Counted from the stretch's first letter, positions 32,880-42,163 are shown. The stretch: 61,723 nt of DNA from an uncultured beta proteobacterium (GCA_903892315.1 CAITHY010000068.1:1-61723), one strand, 5' to 3'. Translations and numbers: made by a program. Notes: a model not told the origin generated them from the sequence alone.

Positions 32880-33587
32880 ATGCCAGATAAACACCTCTCA
32901 TCACAATTTGATGCTGATCTCAATTCACTATCAAGCCGTTTGCTTGAAATGGGTGGATTGGTTGAATCTCAAATTGCTACAGCTATGCGTGCATTCACGC
33001 AAATGGATATTGATACCTGCAACATCGTCATTGAAAATGAAAAGCTCGTAAATGATCTTGAGATTCAAATTGATCTTGCCTGTACCGAAGTCATTGCACG
33101 TCGTCAACCCACTGCTCGCGATCTTCGTTTAGTCATGGCTGTTTCAAAAGCGATTACTAATTTAGAGCGTGCAGGCGATGAAGCGGAGCGTGTTGCTAAA
33201 CGCACCAAGCGTTTAATTGAATCTGGCTCAGCACACAACATTAACGTAGCCGAAATTCGTCTATCAGGACAAATGGCCATTACTTTATTGCGTCGAAGCT
33301 TAGATGCTTTCGCGCGACTTGATACTACGGCTGCCGCAGAAGTAGTTGCTGAAGATCGTCAAATTGATGAGGAATTCAGAGGCTTTGTTCGTAAATTGAT
33401 TACGTATATGTCTGAAGATCCGCATATGATCAGCACGGGATTGGATATGTTGACAATTGCTAAAGCAATTGAACGCATTGGTGATCATGCTAAAAATATT
33501 GCTGAATTTGTGATTTACGTCGCTAAAGGGTCTGATGTGCGTCACATTCCGCATGAAGACTTGGTGCGCGAAGCTAATAAGCAGTAA
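32880..33587 (+). CDS. phoU: phosphate signalling protein PhoU
   Basis: 235 residues, all helical, made of two PhoU three-helix repeats. Each repeat carries the acidic metal-cluster motif (GDEAERVAK about 99-107, and GDHAKNIAEFVIY near 200). PhoU is a negative regulator that links PstB and PhoR so that the Pho regulon stays off when phosphate is plentiful. It lies 13 bp after pstB and 14 bp before phoB. Confidence 0.95.
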   Translation: MPDKHLSSQFDADLNSLSSRLLEMGGLVESQIATAMRAFTQMDIDTCNIVIENEKLVNDLEIQIDLACTEVIARRQPTARDLRLVMAVSKAITNLERAGDEAERVAKRTKRLIESGSAHNINVAEIRLSGQMAITLLRRSLDAFARLDTTAAAEVVAEDRQIDEEFRGFVRKLITYMSEDPHMISTGLDMLTIAKAIERIGDHAKNIAEFVIYVAKGSDVRHIPHEDLVREANKQ

Positions 33588-33601
33588 TTTAACTCCTGAA
33601 C

Positions 33602-34315
33602 ATGACTCACCGCATACTAATAGTTGAAGATGAGCCATCAATTGCAGAGTTAATTGCAATTAATTTGACCCATGCTGGCTATGAGGTCGAAAAGGCCATG
33701 CAAGCTGATGTAGCTCAAAGCATGATGAAAGAGCATTTGCCAAATCTTGTGATTTTGGATTGGATGCTTCCTGGTAAGTCTGGCGTTCAATTTGCCAAAG
33801 AATTAAGGGCAAACGACCGTACGAGAGGGCTCCCTATTTTGATGCTGACTGCTAAAAGCGAAGAGGCGGATAAAGTCTTAGGCTTGGATGCTGGTGCGGA
33901 TGATTATGTTACTAAGCCTTTCTCGCCTAAAGAGCTGATTGCTAGGGTTAGAGCTTTGTTGCGCAGACAGGTTACAGTAGATGATGCTGGCCCTTTAACA
34001 GTTGGCCCTCTAAAGCTAGATCCTAGCTCTCACAGAGTCATGGCAATTTGGCCTAATGCTGAACCCAAACCAATTTCCTTAGGACCTACGGAATATCGAC
34101 TTCTTCAGTATTTCATGGCCAACCCAGAACGAGTTCATTCACGTACAAATCTGCTCGATAAGGTATGGGGTAATGAGGTCTACATTGAAGAGCGTACTGT
34201 CGATGTTCATATCAAACGGCTAAGAGCAGCCTTAAGCCCAGTTGACTGCGATCGTTTTATTGAAACGGTCAGGGGTAGTGGCTACCGGATTACCAAGATA
34301 CCGACTGAGACCTAG
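33602..34315 (+). CDS. phoB: phosphate regulon response regulator PhoB
   Basis: 237 residues. Receiver domain with EDEPS acidic pocket, phosphoacceptor D53 (VILDWMLPG), switch Thr in LMLTAK and K in YVTKPFSPKEL. The C-terminal OmpR/PhoB winged helix (about 135-235) contains LGPTEYRLLQYFMANPERVHSR and RTVDVHIKRLRAAL. It binds the Pho boxes reported in this window. The hairpin at 34314-34334 separates it from phoR. Confidence 0.95.
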   Translation: MTHRILIVEDEPSIAELIAINLTHAGYEVEKAMQADVAQSMMKEHLPNLVILDWMLPGKSGVQFAKELRANDRTRGLPILMLTAKSEEADKVLGLDAGADDYVTKPFSPKELIARVRALLRRQVTVDDAGPLTVGPLKLDPSSHRVMAIWPNAEPKPISLGPTEYRLLQYFMANPERVHSRTNLLDKVWGNEVYIEERTVDVHIKRLRAALSPVDCDRFIETVRGSGYRITKIPTET

Positions 34316-34334
34316 CCCTCATTTCAGGGCTTTT
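34314..34334 (+). terminator. weak hairpin between phoB and phoR
   Basis: Stem AGCCCT / AGGGCT with a 6-base loop and four T, immediately after the phoB stop. Short; at most an attenuator lowering phoR. Confidence 0.45.
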
Positions 34335-34378
34335 AGGGTTATTTAAGATCCATCCAGGAGATGGACTAAGATTGCACC

Positions 34379-35677
34379 ATGATTTCTGCTATTACACGTT
34401 ACTTTGTCTTCGTTTGCTTTGTTTTAATAGTCGCATTTTTTGCTCTGTATAAATGGGGCGCTGAATGGGCTATTCTTGCAAGCGTTTCTCTACTATCCAT
34501 ACCCTTGGTTTACTCCTATATCAATCTGGCTCGCCTAGGAAAGCATATCCAACTAGACACCATTGAGAGTATGTCCTTGCCAAGTGGATTTTGGGAAGAG
34601 GTATTTTTCAAGCTACAGCGATTGGTCAAGAATTTAAAGCAGAGAATGCGCGTCATTGAGCAGCAGCACGAACATTTTATCGAAGCCTTTCAAGCGTCCC
34701 CCAATGGCATTGTCATGTTGGATGAGGGCGATCACATTGAGTGGTGTAATTCAATCGCAGAACGTTTTTTTGGCTTGAACTATAAACGTGATGTGATGCA
34801 GCGGATTAATTTTCTGATACGCAGGCCAGAGTTTATTCACTATCTAAGTAAGCGTCACTTTGAAGAACCCTTGCTTCTTGAAAGAATGGGTCCAGACGGT
34901 AGCTTGAGTATTATGTTGCAAGCATTTCCCTTTGGAAATCGACGTAATTTATTGTTGGTGCAAAACGTGACTGATCTGCAAAAAGCAGATTCCATGAGGC
35001 GCGATTTCGTTGCGAACGTTTCTCATGAGATGAGAACGCCGATCACTGTATTGATGGGGTTTTTAGAGACAGTTCAAACCTTAGATCTTGAGAAGAGTCA
35101 ACGCGATCAATATTGCGAGATGATGATGTCGCAGGCGCAGCGTATGAAAAGTTTAGTTGAGGACTTATTGACGCTCGCGAATTTAGAATCAAACTCACTA
35201 CCAGCTGCAACGAATCAAATTAACACTGAAACGTTGATGGCATTGTTGAGAAATGATGCAGAGGCTTTATCCCAAGGAAAACATAGCTTTAGTTTTGAAG
35301 TGTTGGATCAGCAAAGTGTATTGGGTGAGGAAAGAGAAATCCTTTCTGCATTTAGTAATTTAGTATCGAATGCCATTCGTTACACTCCGGATGCAGGAAT
35401 AATCAAGGTAAAGTGGGATATTAATTCACAAGGTCAGGGTGAATTTTCAGTTGAAGATACGGGCCCTGGCATTGCTTCAGAGCATCTTGCGAGACTAACG
35501 GAGCGTTTTTATCGAGTGGACAGAAGTCGTTCTCGCGATACGGGTGGTACTGGATTAGGTCTGGCAATTGTCAAGCACATTGCAAGTCGACATCAAGCCC
35601 AGCTATTGATCGAAAGTATGCCGGGCAAAGGCAGTACTTTTACACTGCGATTTCCTAAAGAGCGCTTAACTCCTTAG
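34379..35677 (+). CDS. phoR: phosphate regulon sensor histidine kinase PhoR
   Basis: 432 residues. Two close N-terminal membrane helices with almost no periplasmic loop (about 4-50), a basic linker and a PAS domain (about 98-200) are followed by HisKA with H216 in FVANVSHEMRTP. The HATPase domain comes last (N-box NLVSNAIRY, G1 DTGPGIA, G2 GGTGLGLAI). The absence of a periplasmic sensor is the PhoR pattern: it reads phosphate through PstSCAB-PhoU. It lies 63 bp after phoB. Confidence 0.94.
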   Translation: MISAITRYFVFVCFVLIVAFFALYKWGAEWAILASVSLLSIPLVYSYINLARLGKHIQLDTIESMSLPSGFWEEVFFKLQRLVKNLKQRMRVIEQQHEHFIEAFQASPNGIVMLDEGDHIEWCNSIAERFFGLNYKRDVMQRINFLIRRPEFIHYLSKRHFEEPLLLERMGPDGSLSIMLQAFPFGNRRNLLLVQNVTDLQKADSMRRDFVANVSHEMRTPITVLMGFLETVQTLDLEKSQRDQYCEMMMSQAQRMKSLVEDLLTLANLESNSLPAATNQINTETLMALLRNDAEALSQGKHSFSFEVLDQQSVLGEEREILSAFSNLVSNAIRYTPDAGIIKVKWDINSQGQGEFSVEDTGPGIASEHLARLTERFYRVDRSRSRDTGGTGLGLAIVKHIASRHQAQLLIESMPGKGSTFTLRFPKERLTP

Positions 35678-35679
35678 GA

Positions 35680-35880
35680 TTAGTCTTTCTTCTTCTTTTT
35701 CTTCTTTTTTGATTCTTTGGTTAGCTTTTCGGTTTTTCCGCTAGCGTATAGGCACCATACCTTGATCTCTTCGAATAGCTCAACGAGATCATCGTGTGGA
35801 AGGCTTTTTAAATCAACCAGCCCAATGGCCCCAGTTTCTTGCAGTTGTTTCACTGCATCTTCATATCGATAATCACTCAT
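35680..35880 (-). CDS. small protein with poly-lysine tail
   Basis: 66 residues. The front (1-50, MSDYRYEDAVKQLQETGAIG) looks helical and globular; the end is a tail of Lys/Ser with eight consecutive lysines before the final Asp. No signal peptide. It is convergent with phoR, two bases from its stop. I do not recognise the family. The tail resembles lysine-rich regions that bind polyanions (nucleic acid or polyphosphate), and other lysine-rich proteins occur in this island; that link is speculation. Confidence 0.6.
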   Translation of the reverse strand: MSDYRYEDAVKQLQETGAIGLVDLKSLPHDDLVELFEEIKVWCLYASGKTEKLTKESKKKKKKKKD

Positions 35881-35964
35881 GGCATATATTTGTCATTGTT
35901 TGGATGCCCAATCCTAACAAAGTAATATGACAAATTACTCTTTTCTGACCTTTTTAATAGGTTT

Positions 35965-36441
35965 TTAGTCAGGCTCGTTCGAAATCTCAGAGCTGCGCCT
36001 AACGCCATTCAGTCTTGCAAACAGCCTTTCCATGGGGCCGCCGATCATTAATGTCAGCAAAATCGTAGCCAAAGAGAGCCCTCCTAGGGCGAATTGCCCA
36101 GCCCCAAATGCTGCCCCAATGAGGGCGCAAGCCCAAAGGCTTGCTGCTGTAGTCAGGCCGTGGACCCGTTGTGAGCGTTGTTCTCGAATAATGACGCCGG
36201 CACCCAGGAAGCCAAGGCCAGTAATAAGCCCCTGAAGAACGCGACTAACGGACTGAGCATCATCTTTTACAAAGTCGCTGATGAGCATTACGGCCGTTGC
36301 TGAGCCAATTGCCACCAAAGAGTGAGTACGGATTCCGGCAGATTTATGGTGAAGCCAGCGGTTTAGGCCAAGTACGGATCCAACAAAAAGGGCCAGGGCT
36401 AATCTGAGGGCAATCGTGCTGTAGAGATCCCAATCAAACAT
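35965..36441 (-). CDS. MgtC/SapB-family membrane protein
   Basis: 158 residues from the ATG read at 36441, which has an AAGGAAATT ribosome site; a longer frame to 36522 lacks one. Four to five membrane helices with the MgtC motifs VGSVLGLNRW, AGIRTHSLVAIGSA and [13 protein letters not shown]. It is the short form, without the C-terminal ACT-like domain. MgtC proteins influence Mg2+, ATP and phosphate homeostasis; in Salmonella MgtC affects PhoR. Close to phoR here, and a second copy lies after phoA (41427), which makes a phosphate link attractive. Confidence 0.85.
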   Translation of the reverse strand: MFDWDLYSTIALRLALALFVGSVLGLNRWLHHKSAGIRTHSLVAIGSATAVMLISDFVKDDAQSVSRVLQGLITGLGFLGAGVIIREQRSQRVHGLTTAASLWACALIGAAFGAGQFALGGLSLATILLTLMIGGPMERLFARLNGVRRSSEISNEPD

Positions 36442-36617
36442 CTGAATTTCCTTATTGGATAAATGTTTATATAAGTTGGAGTGTATCTCAGCTACGTCAA
36501 ATGGTAATAAAAGCGCCTTCACCTTGTCATTTCGACGCTAAATAATGTAATCGTTGTGTAAGGGGTATTTTTACAAAATAAAAATATCTAGGTTAATCTT
36601 TCATCACAAGGATTTTC

Positions 36618-36710
36618 ATGAAAAAAACTTTATTGGCAATCTGGCAGGCATGGTATGAAGCTCGCCTAGCTTATGCAAATCGTTATGCTTCCCATCGTCC
36701 TGGTAGTTGA
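36618..36710 (+). CDS. small ORF, 30 residues
   Basis: ATG 36618 behind AAGGA. The peptide starts MKKTLLAIWQAW and ends RYASHRPGS; it is basic and aromatic with an amphipathic look. A strong terminator lies about 107 bp downstream. The design resembles the 35-residue gene at 3289 (good ribosome site, short frame, own terminator) but with little sequence similarity. Family unknown. It lies in the 36442-37122 stretch, which otherwise holds only the terminator and the 58-residue ORF. Confidence 0.45.
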   Translation: MKKTLLAIWQAWYEARLAYANRYASHRPGS

Positions 36711-36816
36711 ATTTGGTTTTTTATTATTTGGTCATTTGTTTGTAATAAAGAACTACTATCGTTCATTAGTCAGATCATTTCTGACCAAGACAACGCTGTA
36801 TCGTTCTTCCTTATAA

Positions 36817-36838
36817 CCCAGCTCGCGCTGGGTTTTTT
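36817..36838 (+). terminator. terminator downstream of the 30-codon ORF
   Basis: Stem CCCAGC / GCTGGG, loop TCGC, followed by six T (36833-36838) and a further T-rich stretch. Confidence 0.85.
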
Positions 36839-36918
36839 CTTTTTACGACTTTAATAGAACTGAAATATATAAGCCATAGGATAGTGATAACGATGAATAA
36901 CTGGAAAGCCAAAGCCCT

Positions 36919-37095
36919 ATGAATGCAGACCTAACAAAATACTTATCGGATGTATTTCGTAATGAAGTTCGGGGCAGCGCCGATCTGAAGGTCATGAATA
37001 ATGCAATGCAAGCAGGGAAAGATCTAGTGGATCCAAAGATGGATCAATTTGTGCTCGATAAAAGGTTTTCATTGCGCTTGGATGAAATTATTTAA
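36919..37095 (+). CDS. small ORF, 58 residues, just upstream of arsC-like gene
   Basis: Open from ATG 36919 to TAA (37093-37095). The product is mixed-charge, MNADLTKYLSDVFRNE at the front and RLDEII at the end, soluble and mainly helical by eye. Ribosome site is weak (aaagcc). It ends 27 bp before the arsC-like start, so they might be co-transcribed. No family recognised. Confidence 0.4.
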   Translation: MNADLTKYLSDVFRNEVRGSADLKVMNNAMQAGKDLVDPKMDQFVLDKRFSLRLDEII

Positions 37096-37122
37096 TTAAT
37101 ATTTTTTTGTAGTTGTCTATTC

Positions 37123-37620
37123 ATGAGCTCTCCATACAACATTTTATTTCTGTGCACTGGTAATTCAGCTCGTTCTATTCTTGCTGAGGCGCTTGCAACT
37201 ACCCTGAGCCACGGACGTTTTATAGGCTACTCAGCTGGCTCAAAGCCAAAAGCATATGTACATCCGATTGCTTTGAAGCTTGCAAGGGAGATGGGATATC
37301 CACTCGAATTACTTAGAAGTAAAACTTGGGATGAGTTTGGTAGGGAAGACGCACCGCACATGGACTTCATCATCACTGTTTGCGATTCTGCTGCGGGCGA
37401 GGATTGTCCTTATTGGCCTGGCCACCCCACAACTGCGCATTGGGGTTTTATCGATCCAGCCGCTGTGACTGGTAGCGATCAGGATATGTGGGATGCTTTT
37501 AGAAAGGTAGAGATGGGGTTACGTAATCGCATCGAGTTATTACTTGATCTCCCGATAGATAAGTTAGATCACTTACAAATAAAAGATGAGCTCCATTCTA
37601 TTCATCAGCAATGTAATTAA
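37123..37620 (+). CDS. arsC: arsenate reductase, thioredoxin-coupled LMW-phosphatase type (second copy)
   Basis: 165 residues. The P-loop FLCTGNSARS is the C-x5-R catalytic loop of the low-molecular-weight phosphatase fold. The later VCDSAAGEDCPYWPG supplies the two relay cysteines used by thioredoxin-coupled arsenate reductases, so all three redox Cys are present. It is a paralogue of the arsC in the ars operon at 50749 but stands apart from arsR and acr3, inside the phosphate island. It reduces arsenate to arsenite, or could act as a phosphotyrosine phosphatase. Confidence 0.82.
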   Translation: MSSPYNILFLCTGNSARSILAEALATTLSHGRFIGYSAGSKPKAYVHPIALKLAREMGYPLELLRSKTWDEFGREDAPHMDFIITVCDSAAGEDCPYWPGHPTTAHWGFIDPAAVTGSDQDMWDAFRKVEMGLRNRIELLLDLPIDKLDHLQIKDELHSIHQQCN

Positions 37621-37642
37621 AGTTTTATAAGTACACATCACT

Positions 37643-38083
37643 ATGGCTACCTATAGCGTCAATTACGCTGGATTCTCGCTCAGCACCCATCAAAAATTTA
37701 ATCTTGCCAGGTCAATCACGAAGATTCATGCTGACGTCACTGGTGCAGAGGCCTACTTTGCCCAAGTTATTTTTAAGCAATTGGATCTGCATGATTGCTT
37801 TATTGGAGGCGTTCTTCTTGATGAGCCTCACATCTTTTTAAGTGGACAAATTCGCAATGGGAGGAGTGAGCAAATGAAAAAGCAACTGCTCGTAGAACTC
37901 GAGGTTGCGATTCAGAGTATTACCACCTTGGCAGGGCATCAGATTTGGGCTTATATTGACGAAATTACCCCTAGCCAAATGATTGAATACGGCCAAATAT
38001 TGCCTGCAGTAGGGGATGATGGCGTGTGGTTCTCGACTTTACCGGCAAGCATTCAGAAGATGTTAAATTACCTGAATTCATAG
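37643..38083 (+). CDS. tautomerase-superfamily protein lacking Pro1
   Basis: 146 residues, the fused two-domain length. Family landmarks are clear: ITKIHADVTGAEAYFAQVIF, then HIFLSGQIRNGR, WAYIDEITPSQMIEYG and VWFSTLPASI. In this superfamily the catalytic base is the N-terminal proline exposed after Met removal. Here the second codon is GCT (Ala), so that residue is missing and the enzyme may be inactive or use another mechanism. It begins 22 bp after arsC and is probably in the same transcript. Confidence 0.78.
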   Translation: MATYSVNYAGFSLSTHQKFNLARSITKIHADVTGAEAYFAQVIFKQLDLHDCFIGGVLLDEPHIFLSGQIRNGRSEQMKKQLLVELEVAIQSITTLAGHQIWAYIDEITPSQMIEYGQILPAVGDDGVWFSTLPASIQKMLNYLNS

Positions 38084-38143
38084 TTAGCCCCGTTCTTGGA
38101 ATAGCTTTAATATGGGTGGGTATATTCATTACCCAGGTAGCCC

Positions 38144-39586
38144 ATGCCCTCACAAAAGAAGCCCAAATTTGCTGTTCTTAGGTCGGTAGAGTCTTTCAGT
38201 AATCCTAGACCCAGCATCAAAAAACGCATGGCTGATGGTAAGGCCTTGCGAAAAGTGGTGAGTATTGCTCAGCAGGGTATTTATACTCCGCCAAAACATC
38301 GAACTGATCCCATTACGATTCTGGAGGATCAAGCGAAGACTCGAATTAAGTCCTTGATTCCGATTCGATACGAGCGTATGTTGCAGTCACCCTTTGCATT
38401 TTATCGAGGGGGAGCTGCAATCATGGCTCAAGACTTAGCCAACCAGCCATCTACAAATATTACAGTTCAGTTGTGTGGAGATATGCACGTATCTAACTTT
38501 GGCTTGTTTGGCACTGCCGAACATCGACTGGTATTCGGTATTAATGACTTTGATGAAACTTTGCCAGGTAGTTGGGAGTGGGATCTTAAACGACTTGTTA
38601 CTAGTGCAGTAATCGCTTGTGAGAGCAATGGTGGCGATAAAGCATTGAGTAAAAAAATAGTATTGCGTATATGCGCCGAATATCAAAAACGGATGGCTCA
38701 GTATGCACATATGCCTTATTTGGATTTAGCCCAACAATTTATTAGCGATGCAGATATTCGCAAGAATTTTTCCAAAGAACATCAAAAGCAAATTGATATT
38801 TATTTAAAGCAAACTAAAGGGCAGGGCAATATACAGGTATTGCAAAAGCTCACTACGCTGGTTGGTAAAGATAGGCGAATCATCAATAAGCCTCCATTAA
38901 TTGAGCACTTTAAAGAGAATGCTTATGGGCGGCCCCTTAGTTCCCTAATTGATAAGGCCTTGTTAAATTATTCAAGCACTTTACTTGCTGATCGCAAGAT
39001 TCTATTTGGGCGCTACTTTTTAAAAGATTTTGCACGCAAGGTCGTTGGTGTAGGGAGCGTGGGTACCAATTGCTTAGTCCTCTATTTTGAGGGGGATAGT
39101 GAAAACGATCCCTTGTTCTTGCAATACAAGGAAGCGCAAAAATCTGTCTTAAGCCCCTATTTGGGAGAATCTATTTATCGTGATATGGGTCAGCGTGTGG
39201 TCGCTGGTCAGAGATTACTACAAGGCGCTCCTGATATCTTTTTGAACTATGGCTCCGTACAGTTTGATATAGACAAGAGTGAGGGATTTTATCTTCGCCA
39301 ACTGCGTGATATGAAGGGCGGTATTCCGATTGGTCCTGACGGCATTTCCCTAAAGAGCTTTGCTGACTATTCAAGATTGTTCGGCTGGGCTCTAGCGCTT
39401 GGGCATGCTCGTTCCGGAGATGCAGCTGAGCTTAGTGGGTATTGTGGGGAGTCAAAGGAATTCGGTGAGGCAATGTATTCCTTTGCAAGGTCCTATGCAA
39501 AGCAGAATGAGCAGGATTTTGAGTTATTTCGTAAGGCGGTTAAATCTGGCAGATTGAAAGCTGCTAAGAATAAAACGGCTCTCTAA
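38144..39586 (+). CDS. DUF2252 protein, kinase-fold-like
   Basis: 480 residues, soluble. DUF2252 motifs occur in order: MLQSPFAFYRGGAAIMAQDL, LCGDMHVSNFGLFGT, FGINDFDETLPGSWEWDLKRL, KVVGVGSVGTNC and, near the C-terminus, ALALGHARSGDAAELSGYCG. The HxxNFG and NDFD motifs resemble the catalytic and metal-binding loops of kinase-like phosphotransferases, so a small-molecule kinase is plausible but unproven. Basic N-terminus. It lies just upstream of the phoA Pho box. Confidence 0.85.
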   Translation: MPSQKKPKFAVLRSVESFSNPRPSIKKRMADGKALRKVVSIAQQGIYTPPKHRTDPITILEDQAKTRIKSLIPIRYERMLQSPFAFYRGGAAIMAQDLANQPSTNITVQLCGDMHVSNFGLFGTAEHRLVFGINDFDETLPGSWEWDLKRLVTSAVIACESNGGDKALSKKIVLRICAEYQKRMAQYAHMPYLDLAQQFISDADIRKNFSKEHQKQIDIYLKQTKGQGNIQVLQKLTTLVGKDRRIINKPPLIEHFKENAYGRPLSSLIDKALLNYSSTLLADRKILFGRYFLKDFARKVVGVGSVGTNCLVLYFEGDSENDPLFLQYKEAQKSVLSPYLGESIYRDMGQRVVAGQRLLQGAPDIFLNYGSVQFDIDKSEGFYLRQLRDMKGGIPIGPDGISLKSFADYSRLFGWALALGHARSGDAAELSGYCGESKEFGEAMYSFARSYAKQNEQDFELFRKAVKSGRLKAAKNKTAL

Positions 39587-39600
39587 GGCCTATCAGGCGG

Positions 39601-39618
39601 CAGTCATCAGAGTGTCAC
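39601..39618 (+). promoter_or_regulatory. Pho box of phoA
   Basis: CAGTCAT-N4-GTGTCAC; matches the PhoB consensus at 12 of 14 unit positions. A -10-like TAGATA follows after 8 bp. The phoA start is 51 bp beyond the box. Confidence 0.8.
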
Positions 39619-39669
39619 GTGATTGGTAGATATTGTAGGATCCCTTATCTTATTCACCATTTCAGCCCT

Positions 39670-41415
39670 ATGAAAACTCACCGCCTTATCAGGATCATTT
39701 CCTTCATTTTTTTTGGATCGATTGCAGGATGCATTCAGGCTTCGGCTATTTACCCAATCGACCAAGCTGCCATCTTGGCTGGCTCTAAGTTTGATATCAA
39801 AATTGAATTTAATACCGTCATTAATGCTACGGATGCATTCATTGAACTCAATGGTGTGCCAATAAATAAATTCATTAGTGCCAAACCCGAGTTTATTTCT
39901 AATGAAAACGGCAAGGGTAGCTCTATTATTTATAGGGATGTTCAGCTATCTAAGGCCGGCAAATATCAAATCGTGGCTCGGGCATTCCAGGAGCGCTTGC
40001 AAGTGAATTGGGATGTGTATGCAAGCGGACCACGTCGAGTAAAAAATGTGATCCTCTTCATTGGCGACGGCATGACGATTGCTAATCGTACAACTGCTAG
40101 AGTGCTATCAAAAGGGATTCAAGAGGGTAAATATCAAGGTAGATTGGCATTTGACGATATGCCGAGCACCGCGATGATTGGTACTTCAGGATCTGACTCT
40201 CTTATTACGGACTCTGCGAATTCCATGAGCGCCTATACAACAGGGCATAAGACAGCAGTCAATGCCATGGGCGTATATGTATCACGTGCCAACGACAATC
40301 TTTCTCATCCTAAGGTAGAGACGATTGCTGAGCTGATCAAGCGCAACACCAAAATGGCAGTGGGCATTGTTTCTGATGCTGAGCTAGAAGATGCAACGCC
40401 TGGCGCAATGGTTTCTCACACAAGACGGAGGGCTGACAAGCAATATATCGCTGATCAACTGCTATCAAGTGGTGCAGAAGTCATTCTTGGAGGTGGATCG
40501 GCTTATTTTTATCCTCAGTCAGCAAAGGGTTCTAAGCGTAAGGATGAGAAAAGCTTAGTAGATGGCTTTAAGTCCGATGGTTATCAATTGGCATTTACAA
40601 AACAGGAATTGATTTCCGCATCTGAGAATAAGAATACTAAAAAATTATTCGGCGTCTTTCATCCCGATAATATGGATGGATCATTGGATCGCCTCTATCT
40701 GAAAAAGAATACGGTTGAACAGTATCCTAATCAGCCGGATTTAACGGAGATGACTCAATCGGCCATTGATGTCCTGTCTAGAAATCCCAATGGATTTTTC
40801 TTGATGGTCGAGGCAGCTTTGATTGATAAGTTTAATCATCCTTTGGATTGGGAACGCGCTGCCTTTGACACCATCATGCTGAGTAATGCAGTCCAAATCG
40901 CCAAGGACTTTGCTAAAACACATCCGGATACTTTAATCATCGTGACGCCAGATCATACGCACAGCGGATCCATCAGTGGGGTTGTGCATGATGAAAAGCC
41001 TGGGCCGTTGCGTGAAAAGGTTGGTACATATGCTGAGGCGGGCTACCCTAACTATCCAAAAGCGGATGTCCAGGGTTACCCAACTAGGATCGATGTATCC
41101 AATCGAATCGCTTTCTTCTATAGCGCTTACCCCGATCATTATGAAACGATGCATCCTAAGCTTGATGGCACTTTTGTTCCGGCAAGCAAGGATGATGCTG
41201 GCAAATATGTAGCCAATCCAAAGTACGTTCAATTGCAGGAGGATGCCATTCACGTGGGTGGCAATCTCCCTGCTAATCAGGAATCAGGGGTTCATTCGGC
41301 TGATGACGCCGTTCTGAATGCCATGGGCCCTGGTTCGGAAAAATTCAAGGGCTTTATGGATAACACCGAGGTATTTAAAGTGATGGTAGAGTCTTTAGGT
41401 CTTGGCTCAAAATAA
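39670..41415 (+). CDS. phoA: alkaline phosphatase, PhoA family
   Basis: 581 residues from ATG 39670; the frame is open from 39619, but that would start in the promoter. An N-terminal export signal carries a lipobox-like IAGC (residues 18-21), so the enzyme may be a lipoprotein or simply periplasmic. A small domain (about 30-120) precedes the catalytic core with FIGDGM, the nucleophile serine in [21 protein letters not shown] and the final HSADD zinc-site region. It liberates phosphate from organic esters under starvation. A Pho box lies directly upstream and mgtC follows 11 bp downstream. Confidence 0.9.
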   Translation: MKTHRLIRIISFIFFGSIAGCIQASAIYPIDQAAILAGSKFDIKIEFNTVINATDAFIELNGVPINKFISAKPEFISNENGKGSSIIYRDVQLSKAGKYQIVARAFQERLQVNWDVYASGPRRVKNVILFIGDGMTIANRTTARVLSKGIQEGKYQGRLAFDDMPSTAMIGTSGSDSLITDSANSMSAYTTGHKTAVNAMGVYVSRANDNLSHPKVETIAELIKRNTKMAVGIVSDAELEDATPGAMVSHTRRRADKQYIADQLLSSGAEVILGGGSAYFYPQSAKGSKRKDEKSLVDGFKSDGYQLAFTKQELISASENKNTKKLFGVFHPDNMDGSLDRLYLKKNTVEQYPNQPDLTEMTQSAIDVLSRNPNGFFLMVEAALIDKFNHPLDWERAAFDTIMLSNAVQIAKDFAKTHPDTLIIVTPDHTHSGSISGVVHDEKPGPLREKVGTYAEAGYPNYPKADVQGYPTRIDVSNRIAFFYSAYPDHYETMHPKLDGTFVPASKDDAGKYVANPKYVQLQEDAIHVGGNLPANQESGVHSADDAVLNAMGPGSEKFKGFMDNTEVFKVMVESLGLGSK

Positions 41416-41426
41416 ATACCAGTCCT

Positions 41427-42143
41427 ATGGAATTTGTTAGCAATATTAATTACGCGTCGTTAGCTGATACCGCAATCAGTCTAACTGCCGCTTTTTTCTT
41501 TGGCGGCTTAATTGGTCTAGAGCGTCAATATCGCCAACGGACGGCAGGCTTAAGAACCAATATTCTGGTTGCTATTGGCGCTGCAATATTTGTTGATGCT
41601 GGCAATCGCCTAACTGGCCATGATGGCGCCGTCCATGTGATGGCCTATGTGGTTTCTGGTATTGGCTTCTTAGGTGCCGGTGTCATCATGCGTGAAGAAG
41701 GTAATGTTCGCGGGATTAATACGGCTGCTACCTTATGGGCTTCGGGAGCGGTGGGCGCATGTGCTGGCGCAGATTTGATATTAGAGTCTGGCTTGGCAAC
41801 TTTATTTATCTTAGCCGCCAACACTCTGTTGCGACCGGTCGTGACGTTTATCAATCGTCAGCCACTCGATACCATCTCGGTGGAGGTGACGAATTCGGTT
41901 TACATCATCACTCCTAAGCATGCTCAAAAGCATGCCTTAAAGCAATTCATTAAGACCTTGGAAGAAGCGGGATACCAAACCCAAGACATTGAAGTACATC
42001 AATTTGGAAGTGATGATGTTGAAATACAAGCGGTTTTAACGGCATCAGCTGTTGATGGGGGTGAGATGGATCAGCTCATCGCAAAAATTGCTGATCAAGA
42101 TTTCGTGACCCAGGCATTCTGGAGCCCCAGTACAACCGACTAA
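41427..42143 (+). CDS. MgtC/SapB-family protein with C-terminal ACT-like domain
   Basis: 238 residues. The membrane half (about 15-140) has [35 protein letters not shown] and [13 protein letters not shown], the standard MgtC signature. The C-terminal soluble part (about 150-238) has the ACT-like alternation. Full-length form, unlike the short paralogue at 35965. The 11-bp gap to phoA implies one Pho-controlled transcript, so this MgtC should be made under phosphate starvation. Confidence 0.88.
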   Translation: MEFVSNINYASLADTAISLTAAFFFGGLIGLERQYRQRTAGLRTNILVAIGAAIFVDAGNRLTGHDGAVHVMAYVVSGIGFLGAGVIMREEGNVRGINTAATLWASGAVGACAGADLILESGLATLFILAANTLLRPVVTFINRQPLDTISVEVTNSVYIITPKHAQKHALKQFIKTLEEAGYQTQDIEVHQFGSDDVEIQAVLTASAVDGGEMDQLIAKIADQDFVTQAFWSPSTTD

Positions 42144-42163
42144 GCCATTTATTCCAAATGACA

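Noticed and set aside
35920..35950. Half Pho box (TTGTCAT on the minus strand) before the poly-lysine gene
   Set aside because: The second unit 11 bp on does not match (CTTTGTT); a single half-site is expected by chance.
36520..36540. TTGTCAT on the plus strand upstream of the 30-codon ORF
   Set aside because: No second unit at 11-bp spacing.
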